From assembly GCF_029960115.1 (NCBI RefSeq), contig NZ_JASCOZ010000011.1, positions 1 through 49,732 on the forward strand: a stretch of 49,732 bases of DNA, written 5' to 3'. The stretch is from Stenotrophomonas sp. PS02289 (GTDB taxonomy: Bacteria > Pseudomonadota > Gammaproteobacteria > Xanthomonadales > Xanthomonadaceae). Positions 25,623-32,998 of the stretch are shown here, one piece after another. The first letter of the stretch is position 1. Every line of letters begins with the position of its first letter. The position numbers and the translations under genes are program-made. The notes beneath the pieces are model-generated. The model made no database searches. It worked only from the letters and a program-made list of their open reading frames with translations, and had not been told where the DNA came from.

Positions 25623-26432
25623 ATGCTGATCAACACCCCACAAAGTGGCGCTATCAACGTAGTTCGCACGGGGAAGCGTGGTACGACTGTGCTGTTTCTG
25701 CATCCGGTTGGGCTGGACGGCTCATGGTTTGACAATCAGATTTCCGCGTTCCGGAATGAGTACGATGTGGTGACGATGGACATGCCCGGTCACGGCTTGT
25801 CATCTCCGTTGGTGCAAGAACCCACCTTTGCTCAGCTTGCAGACACCGTCGCGTTCGCTCTAAGCGCCTTGGATATCAATGCAGTTCATGTGGTCGGTCT
25901 GTCGTTCGGGGGGATGATCGCCCAGCATCTGGCACTGCGCCATCCGAATCTGGTCAAGTCGCTGTTGCTGATCGGCACCACGCATACCGCAACATCTGTA
26001 AGGGATGCATTGAAGCAGCGTTCTGCAACAGCTCTGAAGCAGGGCATGGCCGGCATTGTTGCACCTACAATAGAGCGCTGGTTCGGTCCTGGCTTTGGCT
26101 CCAAGCGACCTGATGTCATCAATCGTGCAGCGATTTGTCTGTTACGCCAGGAGGCGCTGGCCCACAGCTTGACTTGGAGCATGGTGGCCGACCTGGACCT
26201 TACTCATGAGATTGGCTCGGTTTCATGCCCAGTTCTGGTTGTGGGTGGAGATGCCGACGTCAATACCCCTTATAGCGTGGTTCAAGGGATGGCGCGGGCA
26301 CTGGGCGGTGTCCCGGTCGAAATGATGGAAGGCGTCGGGCATTTTCCTCCGATCGAGGCACCTGAGGCCTTCAACCAAATCCTTGATGGATTCCTGAAAG
26401 GAACGCCTGCACGCACGCCACCTTCGGCTTGA
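25623..26432 (+). CDS. Alpha/beta-fold hydrolase (enol-lactonase-like)
   Basis: The 269-residue hydrolase has the oxyanion segment LHPVGLDGSWF, nucleophile S94 in GLSFGG, the acid in GGDADVNTP and the His in GVGHFPPIEAPEAFN. The overall spacing resembles 3-oxoadipate enol-lactonase (PcaD) and related lactonases or esterases. It has no signal peptide and is probably cytoplasmic. The ATG is preceded by AAAGGAC. The 268-base gap back to the TetR gene holds the operator and a long leader without another convincing gene. It is likely controlled by the divergent TetR protein. The substrate is unknown. Confidence 0.87.
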   Translation: MLINTPQSGAINVVRTGKRGTTVLFLHPVGLDGSWFDNQISAFRNEYDVVTMDMPGHGLSSPLVQEPTFAQLADTVAFALSALDINAVHVVGLSFGGMIAQHLALRHPNLVKSLLLIGTTHTATSVRDALKQRSATALKQGMAGIVAPTIERWFGPGFGSKRPDVINRAAICLLRQEALAHSLTWSMVADLDLTHEIGSVSCPVLVVGGDADVNTPYSVVQGMARALGGVPVEMMEGVGHFPPIEAPEAFNQILDGFLKGTPARTPPSA

Positions 26433-26435
26433 GCT

Positions 26436-27329
26436 CTACCCCGGGTACCGCAGTGCATCGCGCAGCAACGTAAACGCCGGCGACGACTGCCGGCGGCTGG
26501 GGTAGTACAGGTGGTAGCCGGGGAAGGGCGCGCACCAGTCCTGCAACACCTGCACCAATGCGCCCGTCTGCACATGAGGGCGCACCAGGTCTTCCGGCAT
26601 GTAAGCCAGACCCAGTCCTTCGAGTGCGGCACCCAGACGCATGGCGATGTTGTTGAATACCAACTGACCTTCCACCCGCACTTTCAGCTCCTGGCCCTTC
26701 TTTTCGAACTCCCAGGCGTAGATGCCCCCGTAGGTTGGCAGGCGGATGGTGATGCAGTTGTGCTGGGTAAGATCGTGTGGGGACTTCGGTTTGGGGTGAC
26801 GTGCAAAGTAGGCGGGCGAGCCCACCACCGCCATGCGCAGCTCCGGCCCCACGCGCAGGGCGATCATGTCCTTTGCCACCTGTTCGCCCAAGCGGATGCC
26901 GGCGTCATAGCCCTCGGCCACGATGTCGGTGAAGCCGTAATCGACAGTGACCTCGATGTGCAGATCCGGGTGTTGCGGCAACAGCTTGCCCAGCACCGGC
27001 TGCATCACGGTCAGCGCGGAATGCTCACCGGCGGTGATACGGATGCGGCCAGCGGGTTTGTCACGGAAGGCATTGAGCTGGGCCAGCTCGGTATCGATCT
27101 CTTCAAAGCGCGGAGCAACCACTTTCAGTAACTGTTCGCCCGCCTCGGTGGGCGAGACGCTGCGGGTGGTGCGGGCCAACAGCCGGACGCCCAGGCGCTC
27201 CTCCAGTTGACGCATGGAACGGCTGAGCGCTGGCTGGGACATGCCCAGCTGGGCAGCAGCGCGGGTAAAGCTGCGCTCACGCGCGACCAGCGCGAAGATC
27301 GCCAACTGGTCGTAGTTCTCGATACCCAT
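26436..27329 (-). CDS. LysR-family transcriptional regulator
   Basis: The 297-residue protein has the winged HTH LAIFALVARERSFTRAAAQLGMSQPALSRSMRQLEERLGVRLLARTTRSVSPTEAG (shown in part) and a substrate domain with GRIRITAGEHSALTVMQPVLGKLLPQHPDLHIEV and EGYDAGIRLGE. It is divergent from the flavodoxin gene with a strong dyad between them. This subgroup often regulates neighbouring oxidoreductases. Its end lies 3 bases from the end of the convergent hydrolase. Confidence 0.9.
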   Translation of the reverse strand: MGIENYDQLAIFALVARERSFTRAAAQLGMSQPALSRSMRQLEERLGVRLLARTTRSVSPTEAGEQLLKVVAPRFEEIDTELAQLNAFRDKPAGRIRITAGEHSALTVMQPVLGKLLPQHPDLHIEVTVDYGFTDIVAEGYDAGIRLGEQVAKDMIALRVGPELRMAVVGSPAYFARHPKPKSPHDLTQHNCITIRLPTYGGIYAWEFEKKGQELKVRVEGQLVFNNIAMRLGAALEGLGLAYMPEDLVRPHVQTGALVQVLQDWCAPFPGYHLYYPSRRQSSPAFTLLRDALRYPG

Positions 27330-27339
27330 TGATGCACCC

Positions 27340-27358
27340 CGGATATAAGCGATATCCG
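27340..27358. promoter_or_regulatory. Candidate LysR operator / divergent promoter dyad
   Basis: CGGATAT-AAGCG-ATATCCG is a perfect 7-5-7 palindrome in the 74-base gap between the divergent LysR and flavodoxin genes. It is well placed for regulation of both. Confidence 0.55.
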
Positions 27359-27403
27359 ATTATGCCCCTGCAAGCATGTGTTGGGGAGGCGTAGATTGGC
27401 CGC

Positions 27404-28015
27404 ATGAGCACTTCACCCCCCAATTCCGGCCGCCGCGCTGTGGTGGCCGCCCTGGCCGCACTACCGCTGGGATGCGCTGCCGAGGAGCCGCAGGGCAGTG
27501 AGGTCGCCAGCACCTCGACTACCCAGACCCTGGTCGCTTGCTTCTCTCGCACCGGCAACACCCGGGTCATCGCCGGGCTGATCCATCGCAGCATGCCCAG
27601 CGATCTTTTCGAGATCCTGCCGGCTACCGACTATCCGGCCGATTACCTGGAGACAGTCGCCAAGGCGCGCCAGGAACGCGACGAGAGCGTTGAACCTGCA
27701 CTTCGAGCACGCGTACCCGGCATCGAACGCTACACCACGGTGTATCTGGGGTTTCCGATCTGGGGCGAGACGGCGCCACCGGTCATCCGCTCGTTCCTGA
27801 GCCAGCACGACCTGAGCGGCAAGACGATCGTGCCGTTTATCACTCATGGTGGTTATGGCGTCGGCAGCAGTCTTCGCGTACTGGCCCGCCATGCGCCGAA
27901 GGCACGCATTCTGGATCCGTTCGTGATGGAGGCTGATCAGGAACGCAGAACGATGGAGACCGTCAACGCGTGGCTGGATGCTTCGAAATCCGGCAACAAG
28001 CGCGCTCTGCGCTAG
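27404..28015 (+). CDS. Exported flavodoxin-like lipoprotein
   Basis: The 203-residue protein starts with a twin-arginine-like GRRAVVAALAALPLGC signal and a lipobox LPLGC, with C24 as a possible lipidated residue. It would then be exported folded with its cofactor. The mature part is a flavodoxin: FMN phosphate loop FSRTGNTR at 47-54, YLGFPIWGETAPPVIRSFL near 115 and the THGGYGVGSS loop near 147. It likely carries electrons or reduces quinones at the outer face of the inner membrane. It is divergent from a LysR regulator that probably controls it. Confidence 0.87.
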   Translation: MSTSPPNSGRRAVVAALAALPLGCAAEEPQGSEVASTSTTQTLVACFSRTGNTRVIAGLIHRSMPSDLFEILPATDYPADYLETVAKARQERDESVEPALRARVPGIERYTTVYLGFPIWGETAPPVIRSFLSQHDLSGKTIVPFITHGGYGVGSSLRVLARHAPKARILDPFVMEADQERRTMETVNAWLDASKSGNKRALR

Positions 28016-28086
28016 AAGCGACAACGCGGCCTTGGCCTCGCGACGTGCACCGCTTGCTGCGACGCGAAACGGAAAACGTGACCGAG

Positions 28087-28108
28087 TACCGCATGAATAG
28101 CGGTATTT
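28087..28108 (+). terminator. Possible terminator hairpin after the flavodoxin gene
   Basis: TACCGC-N7-GCGGTA forms a six-base-pair stem followed by TTT, 71 bases after the flavodoxin stop codon. The T-run is short, so this is a weak call. Confidence 0.35.
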
Positions 28109-28169
28109 CGTCGACATTTTGACGTTACGGATTATTTGCGACATCGCTCCCTTTGCACCCGATAAGCGG

Positions 28170-28366
28170 TTGAAACTTTGCTGATTCCGCTATCCTCGCG
28201 TCTGTCGCATGGTGTGCCTCGGGTGTCAGAACCCGGTAACGGTTTGCATGTTGTACGACCTGTGTCGGGAGGGTGGCGAAATACAACACCCTCGCGGAAA
28301 TACGTCGCACCGTATCCGTTACCACGGTTCTGAACCTCCCGGCTCCCCGCCATCCTGGCGGGGAGC
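28170..28366 (+). promoter_or_regulatory. Promoter and strongly structured leader of the SymE-like gene
   Basis: A promoter-like TTGAAA (28170-28175) and TATCCT (28191-28196) precede a leader with nested pairings: TCAGAACC (28226-28233) with GGTTCTGA (28326-28333); GGTAACGG (28235-28242) with CCGTTACC (28316-28323); GTACGAC with GTCGCAC (28304-28310, one mismatch); GAGGGTG (28269-28275) with CACCCTC (28287-28293). A separate perfect 10-bp hairpin (GCTCCCCGCC-5-GGCGGGGAGC) lies at 28342-28366, just before the ribosome site of the next gene. No protein family is encoded. This looks like a cis-acting RNA or the template of an antisense RNA. It fills most of the 370-base gap. Confidence 0.55.
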
Positions 28367-28384
28367 AGCACATGAGGAAGAACC

Positions 28385-28708
28385 ATGATGGACAACGACT
28401 GGGCCAACCTGACCGAAGAACAGCGGGAATTCCGCAGGCGCTTCTGGCGCGCACCGAAGAGCGTGATGATCAACGCGCTTCACCACGAAGGCGTAAAGAC
28501 CTATCCCGGCTGCCCCACCGTGCCGTGCATGAAGACACGCGGGCTGTGGATTCGTGACCTTGGGGTAGAGCCGGGTAGGCGCATGTACCTGGGAACCGGG
28601 CAAGAGCTGATCGTCCTGGCGGGCAACCCTTCGCGAGAAGCCTTGTCGGAAGTGGTGGTGCGTTTCCAGGCGACTGGAGATCGGTGGAAGCTGGTCCTCG
28701 CCCGCTGA
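28385..28708 (+). CDS. SymE-like protein (type I toxin family)
   Basis: The 107-residue protein carries in its second half the SymE-type pattern: MKTRGLWIRDLGVEPGRRMYLGTGQELIVL, which corresponds to the (P)WLRLxGxWLxxAGFxxGxxxxVxxxxGxLVI core of the AbrB-like fold. SymE proteins are SOS-linked RNA- or DNA-binding toxins usually held in check by an antisense RNA (family knowledge). The N-terminal ~45 residues are specific to this gene. A GAGGAAGAA ribosome site precedes ATGATG, so either ATG could be used. The structured leader immediately upstream fits RNA-based control. Confidence 0.65.
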   Translation: MMDNDWANLTEEQREFRRRFWRAPKSVMINALHHEGVKTYPGCPTVPCMKTRGLWIRDLGVEPGRRMYLGTGQELIVLAGNPSREALSEVVVRFQATGDRWKLVLAR

Positions 28709-28782
28709 CGAAGCCGCGCCGATGAGCAGGGCGGTGGCGCCGCCGCCCCTGTGTCGAAGCACAAACAACCATCCCAACCCCC

Positions 28783-28805
28783 GTAGAGCCACGCCATGCG
28801 TGGCT
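28783..28805 (+). repeat. Single REP palindrome
   Basis: A GTAGAGCCACGCCATGCGTGGCT-type REP (written here in parts: GTAGAGCC + ACGCCATGCGTGGCT), one copy, 74 bases after the SymE-like gene. Confidence 0.8.
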
Positions 28806-29079
28806 AGAACCCGTGTCCACGCGCAGGCAATCACACGCCCAGGTCCGGACTCACATGAGCTCGATCAGCAACCCGGATTGCTCGTCATGGGAAGCCAGGG
28901 AGGCCGTAAGCCCATGCGACGGCTACAAGTTATGGTGCTTTATGAGCCAAACCATAATTATGAAATTCATCATAAAATCTCATAATGAACGACCTGATCA
29001 GCCTCGGGCACTTCCCGCGAGCTGATCGCGTCGCATATAACGCTTCTGGAAGGGCAGGACTTGGCTCCAGGGAGGAGAG
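28806..29079. other. AT-rich non-coding stretch with short palindromes
   Basis: I see no convincing gene here. The stretch around 28929-28990 is strikingly AT-rich and contains CATAATTATG (28953-28962) and TGAAATTCA (28961-28969), followed by CATAAAATCTCATAATG. These look like operator or promoter elements for the DUF6966-like gene, or the junction of acquired DNA. Confidence 0.4.
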
Positions 29080-29517
29080 ATGCTGCTGGCTGCGTACATT
29101 GTCACGGTACTGCTTCTTTTCGGCCTGGTCTCGGCAGCGTGGGTGTATGCGCGAAGGGCGATCATCCGCCACTTCAGAACTCCCAGAAGATGGGAAGTCA
29201 GCATGGATCCAGAAGCTGAAGAGCTGATCCACGTTCTTGAACAGCTCATCGATCTTCTGGAGGGTAATGGCGATACTCACTGGAGCGCTTGGATGCGTCG
29301 CGTCAAATCACGGCTGGAGGATCTTGATGTCCAGGGTGCTCACGACCTGCGGTGTGCCTATGGAGGCATGGGCTCATTCAACGATTTCTACCTGGGCCAG
29401 GTTTTTATTGGTGGCGAACTGACGTTGAAGCCAGAACATGATGAGCTGAACGCAGAGCTTGATCGGCTGCGGAGTAGGGCATTTCTGCTTGCCAGCCGCG
29501 TCGGCGAGAATCGCTGA
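29080..29517 (+). CDS. DUF6966-like protein with N-terminal membrane anchor
   Basis: The 145-residue protein has one N-terminal transmembrane helix (MLLAAYIVTVLLLFGLVSAAWVY) followed by basic residues, predicting a cytoplasmic domain. That domain (ELIHVLEQLIDLLEGNGDTHWSAWM ... YGGMGSFNDFYL) matches the DUF6966 pattern. Similar proteins occur among toxin-immunity and polymorphic-toxin clusters, but a function is not established. The ribosome site GGGAGGAGAG is excellent. It lies between the SymE-like gene and the convergent RES toxin gene. Confidence 0.6.
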   Translation: MLLAAYIVTVLLLFGLVSAAWVYARRAIIRHFRTPRRWEVSMDPEAEELIHVLEQLIDLLEGNGDTHWSAWMRRVKSRLEDLDVQGAHDLRCAYGGMGSFNDFYLGQVFIGGELTLKPEHDELNAELDRLRSRAFLLASRVGENR

Positions 29518-29554
29518 TCGGGGGAGCGTAGGCGATAGCCAATGGACGACGGTC

Positions 29555-30295
29555 TCAATCAAACGGACTTTGATTAGGGCTTTCGTCCATGACATCCGCT
29601 TCATCATGCAAGGACTCTGTGGAAAAGGTGTTGACCGGAGTCCACATGAACCCGTGGATCTGAAGCGCCGTCCTGATCAAGTTGATACCGACCGGTGAGT
29701 CCAACGGTTGGGATTCGCCGACCTGGACCCAGCCTGAAGTATCTGGCGTAACGTCTTTGGGATGGTAAGACAGGTACACCGTAGAGTCTTCGAACTGACG
29801 GGATTTCCAGCTCAAGATTGGCATACGTCGTACCGGCGGATCGAGCGCCTGCAAACAATCGTACAGTGCGGCAGCCTCCGCGTGAGTTGAGGCATGGTCA
29901 GGCGTCGTGGTGAGTTCTTTGACTGCCTGGACTGCAGGACCATCGCCGTCGGGGAACAGTAGGAGAAGTGCCGGCCGGCTAAGGGAAAGCACCTTTGCAC
30001 TTGCGTCAACCAAGCGAACGCAGGAAAGCACTTGGCCCTTCAGTTTCGCCGTAGGGAAATCGCATTGGCCCTTGGGACCGATAGCCGTATAGCGCAGCAG
30101 GGCTTCCCAAAGTGCACCCTCGATCTCGTCGGCTGCGTAAAACATGGCGTGAGATGACGTAAGCGCAAATCGGGCCTTGCTCACGGGATTTGGCGCGGTC
30201 GCTGGAAACTGAGCGTCATGGACACGGTAGAGGACCTGTGTAGGGGCAGGGGACCACGTGGGCTCTTCCGTCACCCACGGGGTGCCTGCAGGCAT
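29555..30295 (-). CDS. RES-domain toxin
   Basis: The 246-residue protein has an RES domain with the expected active-site residues: R24 in VLYRVHD, Y53 in MFYAAD and E64 in GALWEALLR. RES toxins degrade NAD+ (family knowledge). The ATG at 30295 overlaps the antitoxin stop as TGATG, fixing the start and giving translational coupling. Upstream in-frame codons belong to the antitoxin region and are not used. The toxin is second in the operon, the normal order for RES/Xre pairs. The C-terminal ~60 residues are longer than in minimal RES proteins. Confidence 0.85.
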   Translation of the reverse strand: MPAGTPWVTEEPTWSPAPTQVLYRVHDAQFPATAPNPVSKARFALTSSHAMFYAADEIEGALWEALLRYTAIGPKGQCDFPTAKLKGQVLSCVRLVDASAKVLSLSRPALLLLFPDGDGPAVQAVKELTTTPDHASTHAEAAALYDCLQALDPPVRRMPILSWKSRQFEDSTVYLSYHPKDVTPDTSGWVQVGESQPLDSPVGINLIRTALQIHGFMWTPVNTFSTESLHDEADVMDESPNQSPFD

Positions 30296-31215
30296 CAGGC
30301 GTCCTCCGCAAACTCTGTCCTTGCTGCCTGCAGTACGCGTCCGGGATCGACAGGCAGCAGTTCCGCTGGCGTCTTGCCGTTCAATAGCACGTGGCGGGAG
30401 ATAAACCATTCCACCTCACCCCAGCCAGTCGTGCGCCGCTGCGAGTCGTAGAACTTTCCCTCCTCACGGAGCACTCGAAGAATCTCCTTAAGGTGTTCAA
30501 CGGGCTGGCCATCACTTCGGAACTGCCAGCGAGGAAACCTCCAGCTGCCGCCCGGCACTGGAAGGTAGACGCCCAGCAGTTCGCCGGCGCGACGTAGCCT
30601 TGTCGCAAGTTGACTGGCGTTGCCTGCGGTGGAACCCAGTGTGCGACTGACGGTGGCTGCGGTCGGCCAGTCTTCGGCCAAGGCAAAGCGCCGCGCCGCT
30701 GCATCTTGCTCGAGCTGGACCAACTCGCTCGGGATTTCGTGGGAGCCATCGACGGTTCGCTTCCGCAGCACCGATGGAACGTAGCCGATGTGCGGATTGG
30801 CCTCCACGAACAGCAGCTCAACCGCCTTGAGACGCTTCTCGCTGATGTCAGAAAAGTCGATCAAGACGTCCGCAGAGTGCGGATCATGCACCAGAACTTC
30901 GAGAGCATCTGCAAGCGAGCGCGAGCTTGTCGGAATTGGTGACCAGCTGTCCTCTCGGTAAGCCAGCATTTGCAAGTTAGCTGGCATCTTCATACCGTGC
31001 CGCACTCGGAACGCAGCCAGCAGCGCGCCAGCCATGACCTGGATGACAGGTAGGCGTAGCGTTGCGTAGATGTGGATGCGGCCGCCGTCCGGAAACTGTG
31101 AGGAGGGACGGCTCGCGCGCAACAACTCGCCAACGGATGCTTTCCCAGACCACTGCAGAAGGCCCCCTTCGTTGTCGCTGATGAGCATGTGGCGCAAATC
31201 TCGTGACGTGGTCAT
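30295..31215 (-). CDS. Long MbcA/ParS/Xre-type antitoxin of the RES toxin
   Basis: The 306-residue protein ends in the toxin-binding module RHVLLNGKTPAELLPVDPGRVLQAARTEF, typical of MbcA/ParS/Xre antitoxins. An HTH-like region precedes it (ATVSRTLGSTAGNASQLATRLRRAGELLGVYLP, about 190-225), followed by GGSWRFPRWQF. The first ~170 residues are an extra domain (LIDFSDISEKRLKAVELLFVEANPHIGY) that I do not recognise; ordinary members are about 120-170 residues in total. It is coupled to the toxin through TGATG. Autorepression via the upstream GTTAAACC repeats is likely. Confidence 0.8.
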   Translation of the reverse strand: MTTSRDLRHMLISDNEGGLLQWSGKASVGELLRASRPSSQFPDGGRIHIYATLRLPVIQVMAGALLAAFRVRHGMKMPANLQMLAYREDSWSPIPTSSRSLADALEVLVHDPHSADVLIDFSDISEKRLKAVELLFVEANPHIGYVPSVLRKRTVDGSHEIPSELVQLEQDAAARRFALAEDWPTAATVSRTLGSTAGNASQLATRLRRAGELLGVYLPVPGGSWRFPRWQFRSDGQPVEHLKEILRVLREEGKFYDSQRRTTGWGEVEWFISRHVLLNGKTPAELLPVDPGRVLQAARTEFAEDA

Positions 31216-31281
31216 CTTGGCTTCCGACGGTTATCTACCGGCCTTGATCGGCTCGGCGTGCTGGCAATGCTCGGAATATAT

Positions 31282-31298
31282 GTTAAACCCGTTAAACC
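31282..31298. promoter_or_regulatory. Direct repeats in the antitoxin promoter
   Basis: Two GTTAAACC copies are spaced 9 bases apart (31282-31289 and 31291-31298). On the minus strand they read GGTTTAAC and lie next to a TATATT -10-like element, about 67 bases upstream of the antitoxin start. This suits an autoregulatory operator. Confidence 0.4.
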
Positions 31299-31446
31299 AA
31301 CAATGCGGCGTGGCGCAATTGGCCTAGCGTCTGCGTATGTCATTGATTTAACGAAATGTATGCCGTTGCGGTCCGCACGCTCCCGGACCCACGAGAGACT
31401 GTTCGCCTCCAGTTCCGATGAGGCTAAATAATGCATACTTGTGCGT

Positions 31447-31944
31447 ATGGTAGACGCGGGATTGAGGGATTCTGTGGCAAAACAAGGCACGCTGAGTATC
31501 TGGAACCGGCTCTCACGCACGGCACCCGGCCGCTGGCTGTTCTCCCAGCTGCTGTGCTTGAAGGCCCCTTACTTCCGCTCGATCGCGCCGCAATTCCAAG
31601 CGCTCGCAGCTGGGCACTGCGTGGTGCACGTCCGCAAGCGTCGCGCCGTGCTCAATCACATCGGCACGATCCACGCCATCGCCATGTGCAACGCGGCCGA
31701 ACTGGCGGGCGGAGTGATGACGGAGGTGACCATCCCATCCAGTGTGCGGTGGATTCCACGCGGCATGACTGTGGAGTACCTGAAGAAAGCCACGACCAGC
31801 GTGACCGCAACGGCCCGCCCGCTGAACACCGAGTTCGATTGGGCAGTGGCAGGGGAGTACCCGGTTGAGGTTGCGGTTACGGATGCCGGCGGGGAGGTCG
31901 TATTCAAGGCCATCATCTCGATGTGGGTGTCACCCAAGAAGTAG
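31447..31944 (+). CDS. DUF4442 hotdog-fold thioesterase-like protein
   Basis: The 165-residue protein matches the DUF4442/YiiD_C hotdog family: WNRLSRTAPGRWLFSQLLCLKAPYFRSIAPQFQAL, the central helix segment HIGTIHAIAMCNAAELAGGVMTE (shown in part) and strands TVEYLKKATTSVTATARPL and YPVEVAVTDAGGEVVFKAIISMWV. Such proteins are thought to act on acyl-CoA or acyl-ACP. The ATG at 31447 is chosen over the GTG six bases earlier. It is divergent from the RES/Xre operon and looks like backbone rather than defence. Confidence 0.85.
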   Translation: MVDAGLRDSVAKQGTLSIWNRLSRTAPGRWLFSQLLCLKAPYFRSIAPQFQALAAGHCVVHVRKRRAVLNHIGTIHAIAMCNAAELAGGVMTEVTIPSSVRWIPRGMTVEYLKKATTSVTATARPLNTEFDWAVAGEYPVEVAVTDAGGEVVFKAIISMWVSPKK

Positions 31945-31983
31945 TTGGAGGGTCGGGCTTGAAAGTCTGATGATCAACGCCGG

Positions 31984-32064
31984 CTACTGCGTTCTGGAAG
32001 ACCTGGGAATCGAACCCGCAATCCGGGTGGTCTCACTCAGCCACTGTCGGCCCACCACCCGCAT
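31984..32064 (-). pseudogene. Possible remnant of a toxin gene (start only)
   Basis: An ATG overlaps the stop of the upstream ribbon-helix-helix gene as TGATG and opens with MRVV, as many PIN/VapC toxins do. The expected LDTNVLVSA does not follow, and the frame stops after 26 codons. No PIN domain exists in the 120 bases before the convergent DUF4442 gene. This is consistent with deletion of the toxin; the evidence is suggestive only. Confidence 0.35.
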
Positions 32065-32303
32065 CAGCGCTTACATGCCCATGCGAGCGCCTCATCCACC
32101 GCTTTGGCTGCCTCCGGCTCACTCAGATGCGCATTGGCCGCGTTGGCTTCGTTCGCGCTCAACACAAACAAGTGAGCGCGCACCGCCTCCTCAATGAAAC
32201 GTGACATGTCCCCTTGCTGGCCGCCGCCTTCGCTAGCCAAGAACATGCGCAATGATTCATCGATGTCAGCCGACACGACCACATTCCAACGAATGGTATT
32301 CAT
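32064..32303 (-). CDS. Ribbon-helix-helix antitoxin-like protein
   Basis: The 79-residue protein starts MNTIRWNVVVSADIDESLRMFLASEG (shown in part), a ribbon-helix-helix DNA-binding strand and helix, then GDMSRFIEEAVRAHLF and an Ala/Glu-rich toxin-binding tail (SEPEAAKAVDEALAWACKR). It resembles the antitoxin of xanthomonad RHH/PIN-domain pairs. The ATG at 32303 gives the canonical start; the 14 codons upstream in frame are not family-like. The next codons carry only a vestigial partner, so it may now be an orphan. Confidence 0.7.
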   Translation of the reverse strand: MNTIRWNVVVSADIDESLRMFLASEGGGQQGDMSRFIEEAVRAHLFVLSANEANAANAHLSEPEAAKAVDEALAWACKR

Positions 32304-32389
32304 GGTGACTTCCGCAAATAGGCACATACGCAGGTATACACCCACGGTTGTGGACCCGCTATGACGGCGGTCGGTAACGGCCCTATTGG

Positions 32390-32998
32390 TTACATTAAAT
32401 CCCGAGGCGCGGGCATGAATCTGAACTCCACGGGAGATCCAATCAGATTCTCAATGACGCGGCGCTCTTTCTCGTAGGAGTCTTCCGCAGCAGCGGGTGC
32501 CGCGACATCAAGCACTATTCTTCCGTTGGTTTCGTCCACCCACGTACCGGAAAGGCCGGGGACAGCTCTCCGAAGAGCAGGGCCCGCTGTATTGAGCTTG
32601 TCAGCCAACTGGGCGACTGTGGCAGCAGCGCCAGTCTCAAATTTCACGGGTACGACGCCGGCTTCGGTCTTGATTTCCCTGGCCATCTCAATGTCGTTCC
32701 CGGTAAGGCGAACCACGATATGTTGCGAGGGCCGGCGCACCCAGAACAATCCGGCAAGCCGATCCCGGAACTCAGTCCGCAGTGCGCCAATATGGGGAAT
32801 TGCCAGCTCTTGCCGCGCTAGGGCTAACCGTGCTTCCTCACAGCTCAGCCCTGATTCCTGCGCATACATCCCAACCTCAACTGACGCAACGGATTCTCTG
32901 GACTCGAAATAGTAAGAACGGCGCTTGGAATCGGCAGCCGACACGTCCGTAGACGATCCAAGCGATAGCATGAGTATTAGCATCGCACTGCCTCTCAT
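32390..32998 (-). CDS. Secreted protein resembling an S1-protease propeptide
   Basis: The 202-residue protein has a signal peptide (MRGSAMLILMLSLGSSTDVSA, cleavage VSA-AD). The body shows the two-part pattern seen ahead of trypsin-like S1 peptidases: LSCEEARLALARQELAI..., LRTEFRDRLAGLFWVRRPSQHIVVRLTG, and later AVPGLSGTWVDETNGRIVLDVAAP. There is no protease catalytic domain (no GDSGG). It starts at the base right after the helicase stop (TGA-ATG), so it is the fourth gene of the defence-like operon, an odd place for an exported protein. A function as inhibitor or phage-sensing factor is speculation. Confidence 0.65.
   Translation of the reverse strand: MRGSAMLILMLSLGSSTDVSAADSKRRSYYFESRESVASVEVGMYAQESGLSCEEARLALARQELAIPHIGALRTEFRDRLAGLFWVRRPSQHIVVRLTGNDIEMAREIKTEAGVVPVKFETGAAATVAQLADKLNTAGPALRRAVPGLSGTWVDETNGRIVLDVAAPAAAEDSYEKERRVIENLIGSPVEFRFMPAPRDLM

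Noticed and set aside
28565-28576. GTAGAGCCGGGT inside the SymE-like gene as a REP
   Set aside because: Only half the element matches and the inverted arm is missing; it encodes VEPG, which fits the SymE motif itself.
28806-29079. Short minus-strand frame over the AT-rich stretch as a gene
   Set aside because: It runs antisense into the DUF6966-like gene, which has a strong ribosome site and recognisable domain; no motif is visible.
32005-32060. tRNA-like signals on the minus strand (a GTGGCTGAGTG D-arm-like stretch and GGGTTCGATTCCC T-arm-like stretch)
   Set aside because: The T stem has only about three pairs, the acceptor arms do not pair, and the distance between the arms is too short for a full tRNA. 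It may be coincidence or a remnant.
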